In this document: in pieces, positions 8,772 through 15,640 of the stretch
Position numbering within the stretch: the stretch's first letter is position 1
Layout of the letters: each line of letters opens with the position of its first letter
Source: JAUXEH01 sp965602945
GTDB lineage: Bacteria > Acidobacteriota > Aminicenantia > Aminicenantales > Aminicenantaceae
DNA length: 20,624 bases
Assembly: GCA_965602945.1 (NCBI GenBank)
Contig: CBFDBC010000046.1
Location: forward strand, 1-20,624
Direction of reading: 5' to 3'
Made by a program: the position numbers and the translations under genes
Notes under the pieces: generated by a model
The model's database searches: none
The model's input: only the letters and a program-made list of their open reading frames with translations
Told to the model about the DNA's origin: nothing

Positions 8772-8811
8772 CTTCATAAACACATCACGTTATCTTCACA
8801 CTTCCATAACA
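8772..8811 (+). promoter_or_regulatory. Four-unit PhoB-like direct-repeat array upstream of uvrA
   Basis: Four 7-base units in register every 11 bases: CTTCATA (8772), CATCACG (8783), CTTCACA (8794) and CATAACA (8805), with 4-base spacers. The third unit is identical to the first unit of the repeat upstream of the kinase. Period and unit length fit binding by a tandem OmpR/PhoB-type regulator. The units are degenerate, so the array is a candidate only. Confidence 0.42.
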
Positions 8812-8949
8812 CTAGGAGGCTTACGGCCGCGTATGCTGTTTGTGCGGGAATCAAAAAGGTGGGGCTTTAAACCACACTATCAGTGAATCTTCAGCGCTTC
8901 TCTTCAGGCTCAATCCTGTTTCCTGTCCTCTTCAGACGCCGGCCGGGCA

Positions 8950-8978
8950 TGGGCAGATCGGAGAAAAGCGTATATAAT
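8950..8978 (+). promoter_or_regulatory. Candidate promoter of the uvrA-like gene
   Basis: A perfect TATAAT (8973-8978) lies 17 bases after TGGGCA (8950-8955, four of six bases matching the -35 consensus). The expected transcription start, near 8985, is only about 8 bases before the ATG, and no Shine-Dalgarno sequence is present. The message would be almost leaderless. Confidence 0.5.
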
Positions 8979-8992
8979 AGTGCGTTCATACC

Positions 8993-11707
8993 ATGAAAAA
9001 AGAAGTCATCAGACTCAGGGGCGTCCGGGTCCACAACCTCAAGGGCATCGACCTGGACATCCCACTGAACCGGCAGATCATCGTTACCGGGGTGTCAGGA
9101 TCGGGAAAATCTTCTCTGGCCTTCGACACTCTGTATGCCGAGGGGCAGCGGCGCTTCATCGAGTCGCTTTCGGCCTATGCCCGCCAGTTCATGGAACGGA
9201 TGGACAAGCCGGATGCCGACAGTATCGAGGGCATAACCCCGGCCATCGCCATCCAGCAGAAGGCGGTGACCAAGAATCCCCGTTCCACGGTGGCCACGGT
9301 GACGGAGATCTATGATTTCCTGCGCGTGCTCTATGCCCGGATCGGCACCATCCACTGCCTGCAGTGCGGGAAGCCCGTGCTGCGCGACACGATCGACGCC
9401 ATGGTGGAGGCACTCTTCGAGCTGCCGCCCGAGGCGAAGGCCACCATATCCTTTGCCTGGCCCCTGGAGCGGGGCCTGGATGAGCTGCGCCGGGAAGGGT
9501 TCCACCGTGTGGTGCAGGACGGCGCCCTCGTCGAGCTCGAGTCCGCCGCGCTGGATGGGCTCGATGCGGTCGACGTGTTCATGGACAGCCTGGCCCTTGA
9601 CCGCGAGGAGCGCGAGCGCCTGGTCGACTCACTGGAGACGGCCCTCAAGCGGGGGGATGGGCGCCTTAAGGTCCGGACCGATGTGGGCCGGGAATTCCTC
9701 TTCTCCGAAAGGCTTGAGTGCAAATCCTGCCGCATCATATATGAGGATCCGATCCCCAACCAATTTTCCTTTAACAGCCCCCAGGGCGCCTGCCCTGCCT
9801 GCCACGGATTCGGGGACCTGGCGGTCTTCGACGAGGACAAGATCGTCCCGGACCCGGGTAAGTCGCTGGAGGATGGGGCCGTCGAGCCCTGGACCAAGCC
9901 GTCCTCCCGGAGGAGGCTGCGCAAGCTGCTGGAGCTGGCCCTGGCGCGCGGGATCCCCACCGACATCCCCTTCAGGGAGCTGACCGGGGAGCAGCGCGAT
10001 TTTATCTTTCACGGCGAGGGTTCCTACCGGGGGGTCATGGGTTTCTTCGACCGCCTGCAGAAAAAGAAGTACAAAGTCCAGGTCCGGGTGTTCCTGGCCC
10101 GCTACCGGAAGTATGTCCCCTGCCCGGACTGCGGGCAAACCCGCCTCAATCCCCTGGCCCGCAGCATCCTGATCGAGGGGCTGCACGTCGGCGAGGTGGT
10201 GAGGAAGACGGTCAAGGAGGCCGACGTTTTCTTTGCTGCTCTGAAGCTCACGCCCTTCCAGAAGATGGTGGCGGAAAAGCTGCTGCATGAGATATCAAGC
10301 CGGCTCAGGTTTTTGCTGGAGGTGGGACTCGATTACATCACCCTGGATCGAATGACCTTCACCCTCTCGGGAGGTGAGGCCCAGCGTATCAACCTGGCCG
10401 CCGCGCTCAGTTCCTCTCTGGTGGGGACGCTGTTCGTCCTGGACGAACCCAGCATCGGCCTGCACGCCCGGGACAACCACCGCTTGATCGAGATCCTCCG
10501 GTCGCTCAAGGACGTCGGCAACACGGTGATGGTGGTGGAACACGACCCGGAGATCATCCGCTCGGCCGACTATCTCATCGACCTGGGACCCTGGGCAGGC
10601 GAGCACGGGGGGGAGGTCATGTTCAGCGGGGAAATGCGGGATTTCCTCAAGGCACCCGATTCTTTGACCGCCCGCTACATTCGGGGGGAACGAACCATCC
10701 CGATCCCGGAACGCCGCCGAAAATCCCGAAGTTCCATTTCCATCAAAGGTGCACACAAACACAACCTCAAGAACATCGACGTCAAGATCCCCCTGCGGAT
10801 ATTCACCTGTGTCACGGGCGTGTCCGGCTCCGGCAAGAGTTCGCTTCTGTTCGATGTTCTCTACCAGGGATGGCTGGGCAAGTCGGACGACGGGTTCAAG
10901 GCGATCAAGGGGAAGGACCGGGTGGACGCCGTGATCATGGTGGACCAGTCGCCGCTCTCCACTTCGCCCCGCTCCATCCCGGCCACCTACACCAAGTCCA
11001 TGGACGAGATACGCACTCTGTTCAGCCGGACCCGGGAGGCCAGGGCCCAGGGCTACCGGCCGGGCTTTTTCTCCTTCAACACCTCCGGGGGCCGCTGCGA
11101 GCACTGCAAGGGAGCGGGCCAGCAGATCGTCGAGATGCAGTTCCTGTCCGATGTGGTCCTGCGCTGTGAGGCGTGCAAGGGCAAGCGCTTCAAGCGGGAG
11201 ATACTGGAGGTCCGGTACAACGGACGCAACATCGACGATGTCCTCAGGATGAGCATCGAGGAGGCGCTCGCCTTCTTCCGGGAGCAGCCCCGGATCGTCA
11301 AGAAGCTGGCTCCCCTGGCTGAGGTGGGGCTGGGGTACCTGAGATTGGGACAGCCCACTACCACCCTGTCAGGCGGTGAGCTTCAGCGCATCAAGCTGGC
11401 ACACAACCTGGTCCACCAGCGGAAGAAACACATCCTGTACCTGTTCGACGAGCCCACGATCGGGCTCCACCCGCATGATGTGGCGGTGCTTCTGGAGAGC
11501 TTTCAGAAGCTGGTTGAAGCAGGTCACACCGTGGTGGTCATCGAACACAACCTGGACATGATCAAGTGCGCAGATCACATCATCGACCTGGGGCCGGAGG
11601 GCGGCGACCGGGGCGGCGAGATCGTGGTCCAGGGCACCCCCGAAGAGTGCGCACGTTCCGCAGCATCCTACACCGGCCGCTACCTCAAAACGTACCTGGG
11701 CGCGTGA
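8993..11707 (+). CDS. uvrA: UvrA-like excision-repair ATPase (divergent)
   Basis: The product has 904 residues, slightly short for UvrA (about 940). There are two ABC modules. The first has Walker A GVSGSGKS at 33-40, signature LSGGEAQR at 458-465 and Walker B LDEP at 483-486. The second has Walker A at 609-616, signature LSGGELQR at 792-799 and Walker B FDEP at 818-821. Two zinc sites are intact: C243, C246, C267, C270 and C702, C705, C725, C728. The roughly 200 residues between the first Walker A and first zinc site leave room for the UvrB-binding region, unlike shortened UvrA2 proteins. An extra CxxC (C122, C125) and CPDCGQTRL in the insertion region are also present. The usual RTPRSNPATYT motif reads STSPRSIPATYT, so this may be a paralogue. 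By family it recognises distorted DNA and loads UvrB. No uvrB or uvrC gene is nearby. Confidence 0.88.
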   Translation: MKKEVIRLRGVRVHNLKGIDLDIPLNRQIIVTGVSGSGKSSLAFDTLYAEGQRRFIESLSAYARQFMERMDKPDADSIEGITPAIAIQQKAVTKNPRSTVATVTEIYDFLRVLYARIGTIHCLQCGKPVLRDTIDAMVEALFELPPEAKATISFAWPLERGLDELRREGFHRVVQDGALVELESAALDGLDAVDVFMDSLALDREERERLVDSLETALKRGDGRLKVRTDVGREFLFSERLECKSCRIIYEDPIPNQFSFNSPQGACPACHGFGDLAVFDEDKIVPDPGKSLEDGAVEPWTKPSSRRRLRKLLELALARGIPTDIPFRELTGEQRDFIFHGEGSYRGVMGFFDRLQKKKYKVQVRVFLARYRKYVPCPDCGQTRLNPLARSILIEGLHVGEVVRKTVKEADVFFAALKLTPFQKMVAEKLLHEISSRLRFLLEVGLDYITLDRMTFTLSGGEAQRINLAAALSSSLVGTLFVLDEPSIGLHARDNHRLIEILRSLKDVGNTVMVVEHDPEIIRSADYLIDLGPWAGEHGGEVMFSGEMRDFLKAPDSLTARYIRGERTIPIPERRRKSRSSISIKGAHKHNLKNIDVKIPLRIFTCVTGVSGSGKSSLLFDVLYQGWLGKSDDGFKAIKGKDRVDAVIMVDQSPLSTSPRSIPATYTKSMDEIRTLFSRTREARAQGYRPGFFSFNTSGGRCEHCKGAGQQIVEMQFLSDVVLRCEACKGKRFKREILEVRYNGRNIDDVLRMSIEEALAFFREQPRIVKKLAPLAEVGLGYLRLGQPTTTLSGGELQRIKLAHNLVHQRKKHILYLFDEPTIGLHPHDVAVLLESFQKLVEAGHTVVVIEHNLDMIKCADHIIDLGPEGGDRGGEIVVQGTPEECARSAASYTGRYLKTYLGA

Positions 11708-11786
11708 AGTCCCCGGGGCATCCTCCACAGCCCACCGAAGGTGAACGCGCCGATCGGTGAACCTTAAGCCGGAATTCCCGTATATT

Positions 11787-11801
11787 TTCATATAATATGA
11801 A
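11787..11801. promoter_or_regulatory. Upstream palindrome of the padR promoter (candidate PadR operator 1)
   Basis: TTCATAT and ATATGAA flank a central A, forming a perfect 15-bp palindrome just upstream of the -35 box. It shares the TTCATA/TATGAA arms of the second palindrome, whose centre is 42 bp downstream (about four helical turns), so both would face the same side of the DNA. Confidence 0.55.
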
Positions 11802-11809
11802 TAAAGCTG

Positions 11810-11838
11810 TTGACAGCGCCCGAGTTCATTCATACATT
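11810..11838 (+). promoter_or_regulatory. Promoter of the padR-permease operon
   Basis: A perfect TTGACA (11810-11815) and TACATT (11833-11838) are separated by 17 bases. Transcription would start near 11845, leaving a 16-base leader with a GAGGAG ribosome site at about 11852-11857. The -10 box lies wholly inside the second palindrome, a repressible layout. Confidence 0.7.
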
Positions 11839-11844
11839 ATGAAT
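11828..11844. promoter_or_regulatory. Palindrome over the -10 box (candidate PadR operator 2)
   Basis: ATTCATA and TATGAAT flank CAT, forming a 17-bp palindrome that covers the whole -10 hexamer. Binding here would block RNA polymerase. PadR proteins commonly repress their own operon through AT-rich palindromes of this size, so self-repression is the likely role. Confidence 0.6.
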
Positions 11845-11860
11845 ATATTGTGAGGAGATC

Positions 11861-12181
11861 ATGCTGACAAAACTGGAAGACCAGACGCTACTGACCGTGT
11901 GGCGGATGCAGGGCAAGGCCTACGGGATCAACATTTTTCAGAGCCTGGAAGAACGGACAGAGAAAAAGATGGCCGTGGGTGTCGTGTATTTCGCCCTGGA
12001 CCGGATGACCAAGAAGGGGCTGCTCGAGTCCTATAAGGGAGAGCCCACCTCCGTGCGCGGCGGGATGCGGAAGAGGTACTACCGCATCAATCGAGCGGGC
12101 ATCGCCGCCCTGCAGGAATCCAAAAAAATCCACGACAGTGTCTGGGAAGGCTTCCCGGATACGGCCCATGCGGAACCTTGA
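11861..12181 (+). CDS. PadR-family transcriptional regulator
   Basis: This 106-residue protein is a short PadR of subfamily 2 size. The winged-helix core runs from residue 1 to about 85, with LLTVWRMQGKAYGINIFQSL (10-29), the recognition-helix region GVVYFALDRMTKKGLLES (40-57) and the wing MRKRYYRINRAG (69-80), all typical of the family. A short C-terminal helix follows, probably for dimerisation. PadR proteins are usually repressors released by a small molecule or envelope stress, and the ligand here cannot be told. The permease gene follows directly, and regulator-permease pairs of this kind are common in Acidobacteriota. Its promoter carries two matching palindromes, consistent with self-repression. 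GAGGAG sits at a good distance before the ATG. Confidence 0.92.
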   Translation: MLTKLEDQTLLTVWRMQGKAYGINIFQSLEERTEKKMAVGVVYFALDRMTKKGLLESYKGEPTSVRGGMRKRYYRINRAGIAALQESKKIHDSVWEGFPDTAHAEP

Positions 12182-12191
12182 GGACAGTGCC

Positions 12192-14798
12192 ATGCGCAGC
12201 AAAAGATCCCGCCCGGCCCACCGCCTGCTGCGGTCGCTCCTCGACCGGTCAGACCATGACACGCTCCTGGGGGACATCGATGAGATGTACGCACTTCTGA
12301 AGAAGCGGGAAGGAGCCACGGCCGCCCGGCTGTGGTACGGGCTCCAGGTGCTCCGCCTCCTGCCGGCTTCGCTGCGGCACATCATCCGCTGGAAGACATA
12401 CATGACCGCCAACTACCTCAAGGTCACCCTGCGGACCATCAAAAGGCAGAAGGCATTTTCCTTCATCAACATCTCCGGGCTGGCCATAGGCCTGGCCTGC
12501 TGCATCATCATCGGCTTCTACATCCTGTCCGAGTTGAGCTATGACCGCTATCACGCCCGGGCCGACCGCATCCACCGTATCTGCTCCTCCCTGAAGATCG
12601 GAGACCGGCCCCTGGAGATACCCAAGGCCAGCCCCATCATCGCCCAAACCCTGGAAAAGGAGTATCCCGAGGTCGAACACATGGTTTTCCTGGACCGGCG
12701 GGGTGACACCATGGTTTCGCATCAGGACATCCGCTTCCAGGAAGCCGGGATCATCAACGCCACCAGGGACCTCTTCAAGGTCTTCACCTTCCCCTTGATC
12801 AAGGGGGATCCGGATACGGCCCTGGCACAGCCTGGTTCCGTCGTCCTCAGTGAGAGCACGGCGCGCAGGTATTTCGGCGAAGAAGATCCTTTGAACCGTG
12901 TCCTCCGGTTCGATAACCGTACAGACTTCGTTATTACCGGAGTCGCATACGATGTCCCGCCCAATTCGCACTTCACATTCGACATGGCATGTTCTTACGA
13001 CATGCAGCGATTCCAGACTCGCAAGGGCCTGGGCGCTTGGGCCTACATCAATTTCTACACCTACCTGCTCATCGGCGAGGATGCCGATCCCGGCCTCTTC
13101 GAGCAGAAACTCCCGGGCTTTGTCGAGGGCTACATCGGCGAAATCCTGAAGACCATAGGCGCGGAGATGACCCTGAGCCTTCAGCCTCTGACATCCATCC
13201 ACCTCCACACGCGCCTGCCGCAGGACATCTCCGTCAACGGCAGCATCCTCTATGTCCGTATCTTCTCGGCCGCGGCCCTCATCATCCTGCTGGTGGCCTG
13301 CCTGAACTTCATGAACCTGTCCACCGCCCGCTCAGGCATGCGCGTCCGCGAAGTGGGCGTGCGCAAGGTGCTGGGGGCCGACCGGCGCCGCATGGTCGCT
13401 CAGTTCCTGGGAGAGTCCCTGTTTTTCAGTTTTTTCGCCCTGATCCTGTCCCTGGCATTGGTGGAGGTCCTTCTCCCTGTATTCAACTCCCTCTCCGGCA
13501 TGGCCCTCCGCCGTACGTACTTCGATCCTCCCTGGTTCGCAATCGCCCTGCTGGGACTCTCCTTTGCCGTAGGACTGGCCGCCGGTTCCTACCCCGCCTT
13601 CCTGCTTTCATCGTTCCGCCCGGGCCGAGTGCTGAGCGGTCGACTCAGGGCTGGGGCGAGCGGTTCACATTTTCGCCGCTCCCTGGTCACAGTACAGTTC
13701 AGCCTGTCAGTCATCCTGATCATCGCTTCGCTGCTGGTCTTCCGCCAGCTTCACTACATGAAAAACAAGGACCTGGGATTCGTCAAGGATCACATCGTGG
13801 TTCTGTCTCCCAACGATGGTTCCCGGATTTCCGCTCTCCAGGCATACAAGGCTCAGATCAGCCAGCATAAAGGGGTTATGGGGGCCTCCGTCTCCTCTCA
13901 CGTTCCCGGGCAGACAACATTCAAGAACCCCTACCTGCCGGAGGGATTTTCCAGGGAGGAGATCCAGTGGCTGGGCGAGGTCTCTGCGGACAGGGACTTC
14001 CTCGACGTTTTGGGCATTGAACTGGCCGCAGGCCGTAATTTTCCTTCGGATACCGAGGCCGGCACAGGAGGTGGCGTGCTCATCAACGAGGCCGCGGCAC
14101 GGTTGTTAGGGTGGGAGGAGGCCGTGGGTAAGACCTTCCGGGGGGAGACCGGCGGGGGTTTGACTCCCGCGATCCCGGTCATCGGGGTAGTAAGGGATTT
14201 TCACATCACTTCGGTCCGGCATACCATCGAACCCCTCATCATCTTCAACGATCCACGCCGGAGAGGAGCCCTCTCCGTCAAGATCGGCTCCGAGGGTCTT
14301 CCGGACACCCTCGCCTATCTGGAACAGACCTGGGAAGACATGATCCCCGAACAGGCCTTTGCCTACTTCTTCCTGGACGAGGGCTTCGACCGCCAGTACC
14401 GCTCTGACGAACGCATGGGGCGCATCTTCGCAAGCTTCACGTTCCTGGCTTCCTTCATCGCCTGCCTGGGACTGTTCGGACTGGCCTCCTTCCTGGCGGA
14501 ACGCCGCACGCAGGAGATAGGCATCCGCAAGATCCTGGGAGCCTCGACCTCGGGGATCACAGTGATTCTGACCAGGGAATTCATCAAGTGGGTCATCCTG
14601 GCCAATGTCATCGCCTGGCCGCTGGCCTACTATGCGGGACGCCTCTGGCTGCGGGGTTTTGCCTACCGGTCAAGCTTCGGACTCGATCTCTTCCTGCTGG
14701 CTGCAGCGGTCTCACTCTGCATCGCGGCCTTCACCGTTGGCTATCAGACCTTGAAGGCAGCCCGCGCCAACCCGGCCGATGCCCTCCGTTACGAGTGA
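12192..14798 (+). CDS. Orphan FtsX/MacB-type permease with cytoplasmic prefix domain
   Basis: From the ATG at 12192 the protein has 868 residues. This start has GAGGA 7 bases upstream, over the padR stop, whereas in-frame starts at 12138 (GTG) and 12168 (ATG) lie inside padR and lack a ribosome site. Residues 8-66 form a charged helical prefix (LLGDIDEMYALLKK, ARLWYGLQVLRLLP) typical of permeases partnered with PadR. Then come a membrane helix (90-112), a MacB-like periplasmic domain, a first FtsX core with VREVGVRKVLGADRRRM, a second periplasmic domain, and a second FtsX core with TQEIGIRKILGAS. There are about eight membrane segments and the C-terminus is ADALRYE. MacB-type permeases couple ATP hydrolysis to mechanical work or export across the envelope, but no ATPase gene is adjacent, so it must use one encoded elsewhere or act differently. 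Confidence 0.9.
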   Translation: MRSKRSRPAHRLLRSLLDRSDHDTLLGDIDEMYALLKKREGATAARLWYGLQVLRLLPASLRHIIRWKTYMTANYLKVTLRTIKRQKAFSFINISGLAIGLACCIIIGFYILSELSYDRYHARADRIHRICSSLKIGDRPLEIPKASPIIAQTLEKEYPEVEHMVFLDRRGDTMVSHQDIRFQEAGIINATRDLFKVFTFPLIKGDPDTALAQPGSVVLSESTARRYFGEEDPLNRVLRFDNRTDFVITGVAYDVPPNSHFTFDMACSYDMQRFQTRKGLGAWAYINFYTYLLIGEDADPGLFEQKLPGFVEGYIGEILKTIGAEMTLSLQPLTSIHLHTRLPQDISVNGSILYVRIFSAAALIILLVACLNFMNLSTARSGMRVREVGVRKVLGADRRRMVAQFLGESLFFSFFALILSLALVEVLLPVFNSLSGMALRRTYFDPPWFAIALLGLSFAVGLAAGSYPAFLLSSFRPGRVLSGRLRAGASGSHFRRSLVTVQFSLSVILIIASLLVFRQLHYMKNKDLGFVKDHIVVLSPNDGSRISALQAYKAQISQHKGVMGASVSSHVPGQTTFKNPYLPEGFSREEIQWLGEVSADRDFLDVLGIELAAGRNFPSDTEAGTGGGVLINEAAARLLGWEEAVGKTFRGETGGGLTPAIPVIGVVRDFHITSVRHTIEPLIIFNDPRRRGALSVKIGSEGLPDTLAYLEQTWEDMIPEQAFAYFFLDEGFDRQYRSDERMGRIFASFTFLASFIACLGLFGLASFLAERRTQEIGIRKILGASTSGITVILTREFIKWVILANVIAWPLAYYAGRLWLRGFAYRSSFGLDLFLLAAAVSLCIAAFTVGYQTLKAARANPADALRYE

Positions 14799-14880
14799 AT
14801 CAACCTCAAGTTCAATCCGGGTAGATTCGCGGCATCCGTTGGAATAGCCCCTACGCCGGACGATAAAGCCGATTTTTATC

Positions 14881-14909
14881 TTGAAAATGAATCATTTTAT
14901 GAATATTAT
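14881..14909 (+). promoter_or_regulatory. Promoter of the vapBC-like operon
   Basis: TTGAAA (14881-14886) and TATTAT (14904-14909) are separated by exactly 17 bases in an AT-rich island, with a start expected near 14916. A GGAGG ribosome site (14930-14934) and the ATG at 14939 follow. The promoter is overlapped by a long nested palindrome. Confidence 0.65.
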
Positions 14910-14929
14910 TGACTCATAATGTGATTCAT
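14887..14929. promoter_or_regulatory. 43-bp nested palindromic operator of the toxin-antitoxin operon
   Basis: Outer arms ATGAATCA (14887-14894) and TGATTCAT (14922-14929) and inner arms TTATGA (14897-14902) and TCATAA (14914-14919) are exact reverse complements. Each side has a 2-base gap, and 11 bases sit in the centre. The site covers the promoter spacer, the -10 box and the expected transcription start. This fits cooperative binding of a VapB-VapC complex, the usual autoregulation of such operons. Confidence 0.65.
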
Positions 14930-14938
14930 GGAGGCGGC

Positions 14939-15193
14939 ATGAAATCAGTGACTATTCATGGATTGGATGATGATGTCTATGAGATGATCCGAAAACGAGC
15001 AAAATCCGAGGGCAGGAGCGTCAATAAAGTTGTGAAGGAACTGATCGCCAGGGCACTCGGCCTGGACGAAAAGAATAAAGACAACTTAAAGGATTTCGCC
15101 GATCTCTGCGGTGTCTGGACAGAAGAAGAGGCCCTGGAGTTCCGGGGGGCGGTCAAGGCCCTGGCGCGCATTGAACCGGAAGAGTGGCAATGA
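14939..15193 (+). CDS. vapB: VapB-type antitoxin, ribbon-helix-helix
   Basis: From the ATG at 14939 the protein has 84 residues. This start was chosen over an in-frame TTG at 14909 because GGAGG lies just before it and the TTG falls inside the operator. The N-terminus MKSVTIHGLDDDVYEMIRKR, followed by EGRSVNKVVKELIARAL, is a ribbon-helix-helix DNA-binding domain (about residues 1-42) like FitA/VapB antitoxins. The C-terminal half, rich in charged residues (about 48-84), would wrap around and block the toxin. It overlaps the toxin start as ATGA. By family it neutralises VapC and, together with it, represses the operon through the palindrome upstream. Confidence 0.88.
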   Translation: MKSVTIHGLDDDVYEMIRKRAKSEGRSVNKVVKELIARALGLDEKNKDNLKDFADLCGVWTEEEALEFRGAVKALARIEPEEWQ

Positions 15194-15591
15194 GGAAGAT
15201 ACTGCTCGACACGAATGCGTATGCCGCCTACCTGGCAGGCGACAAGGCGGTCTTAAGAGCCTTGGGAGAGGCGGATAAGATTTTCATGTCTATTTTTGTC
15301 CTCGGCGAGCTGTTCTTCGGCTTCAGGGCGGGACAACGGGAGCGAAAAAACCACGAGATTCTCCAGCAGTTTATCCGGAAACCCGGAGTCGCTCTACTGG
15401 AGGGCTCCCGGGAAACCGCGGAGGTCTTCGGAGTGATCAAGAATACGCTTAGGGATGCAGGGCATCCTATCCCGATCAACGATGTTTGGATCGCGGCGCA
15501 CGCCCTCGAAACAGGCGCAGTCCTCGTCACCTATGATGCCCATTTTCTCGTTGTCCCCGGGCTGCGGATCTGGGACGACCTCTCGTCTTGA
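15190..15591 (+). CDS. vapC: VapC-type PIN-domain ribonuclease toxin
   Basis: From the ATG at 15190 (overlapping the antitoxin stop as ATGA) the protein has 133 residues, the normal VapC length. The PIN-domain acidic residues are all present: D7 in LLDTNAYAAY, E40 in VLGELFFG, D98 in PINDVWIAA and D116 in LVTYDAHF. They would bind the metal ions used to cut RNA, typically tRNA or rRNA in this family. No inactivating change is visible, so the toxin looks functional. A GTG six bases upstream is in frame but less likely as the start. The pair is flanked by unrelated genes with no mobile element nearby, so it may be an isolated acquired module. Confidence 0.92.
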   Translation: MRKILLDTNAYAAYLAGDKAVLRALGEADKIFMSIFVLGELFFGFRAGQRERKNHEILQQFIRKPGVALLEGSRETAEVFGVIKNTLRDAGHPIPINDVWIAAHALETGAVLVTYDAHFLVVPGLRIWDDLSS

Positions 15592-15608
15592 GGAACGCCG
15601 CATTGCAT

Positions 15609-15640
15609 CATGCCCTGATTTCAATTAGGATGAGGGCATG
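15609..15640 (+). promoter_or_regulatory. Hairpin that pairs with the ribosome site and start codon of the lipoprotein gene
   Basis: CATGCCCT (15609-15616) and AGGGCATG (15633-15640) are perfect reverse complements, with a 16-base loop that contains TTAGGA. The 3' arm includes the start codon ATG (15638-15640). In RNA it would hide the initiation region. There is no T run after it, so it is not a normal terminator. Confidence 0.45.

Larger units (their letters stand above)
8711..8992. other. 282-base intergenic region between the propeller gene and uvrA
   Basis: It contains, in order, a possible imperfect hairpin with arms at about 8721-8735 and 8753-8768 but no following T run, the four-unit repeat at 8772-8811, a weak TATGCT (8832-8837), and the TATAAT promoter directly before uvrA. 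I see no convincing gene or RNA. The T-poor hairpin is at best a weak terminator for the upstream gene. Confidence 0.5.

Noticed and set aside
8833..8886. Possible 17-codon ORF after an AGGAGG (8814-8819) upstream of uvrA
   Set aside because: The ribosome site is too far from the ATG (13 bases), the peptide resembles nothing and nothing else supports it.
8711..8992. SOS (LexA) box upstream of uvrA
   Set aside because: No CTGT-N8-ACAG-like site was found in the gap.
8985..8997. TTCAT-ACC-ATGAA at the uvrA start, resembling the padR palindromes
   Set aside because: Arms are shorter, and half of the match comes from the start codon and the following lysine codons, so chance is likely.
11740..11762. 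Direct repeat GGTGAAC twice, 16 bases apart, after uvrA
   Set aside because: Short, outside the promoter boxes, and with no hairpin plus T run. Probably chance.
14862..14880. GATAAA/TTTATC hairpin after the permease gene
   Set aside because: The six-base AT-rich stem is too weak for a terminator.
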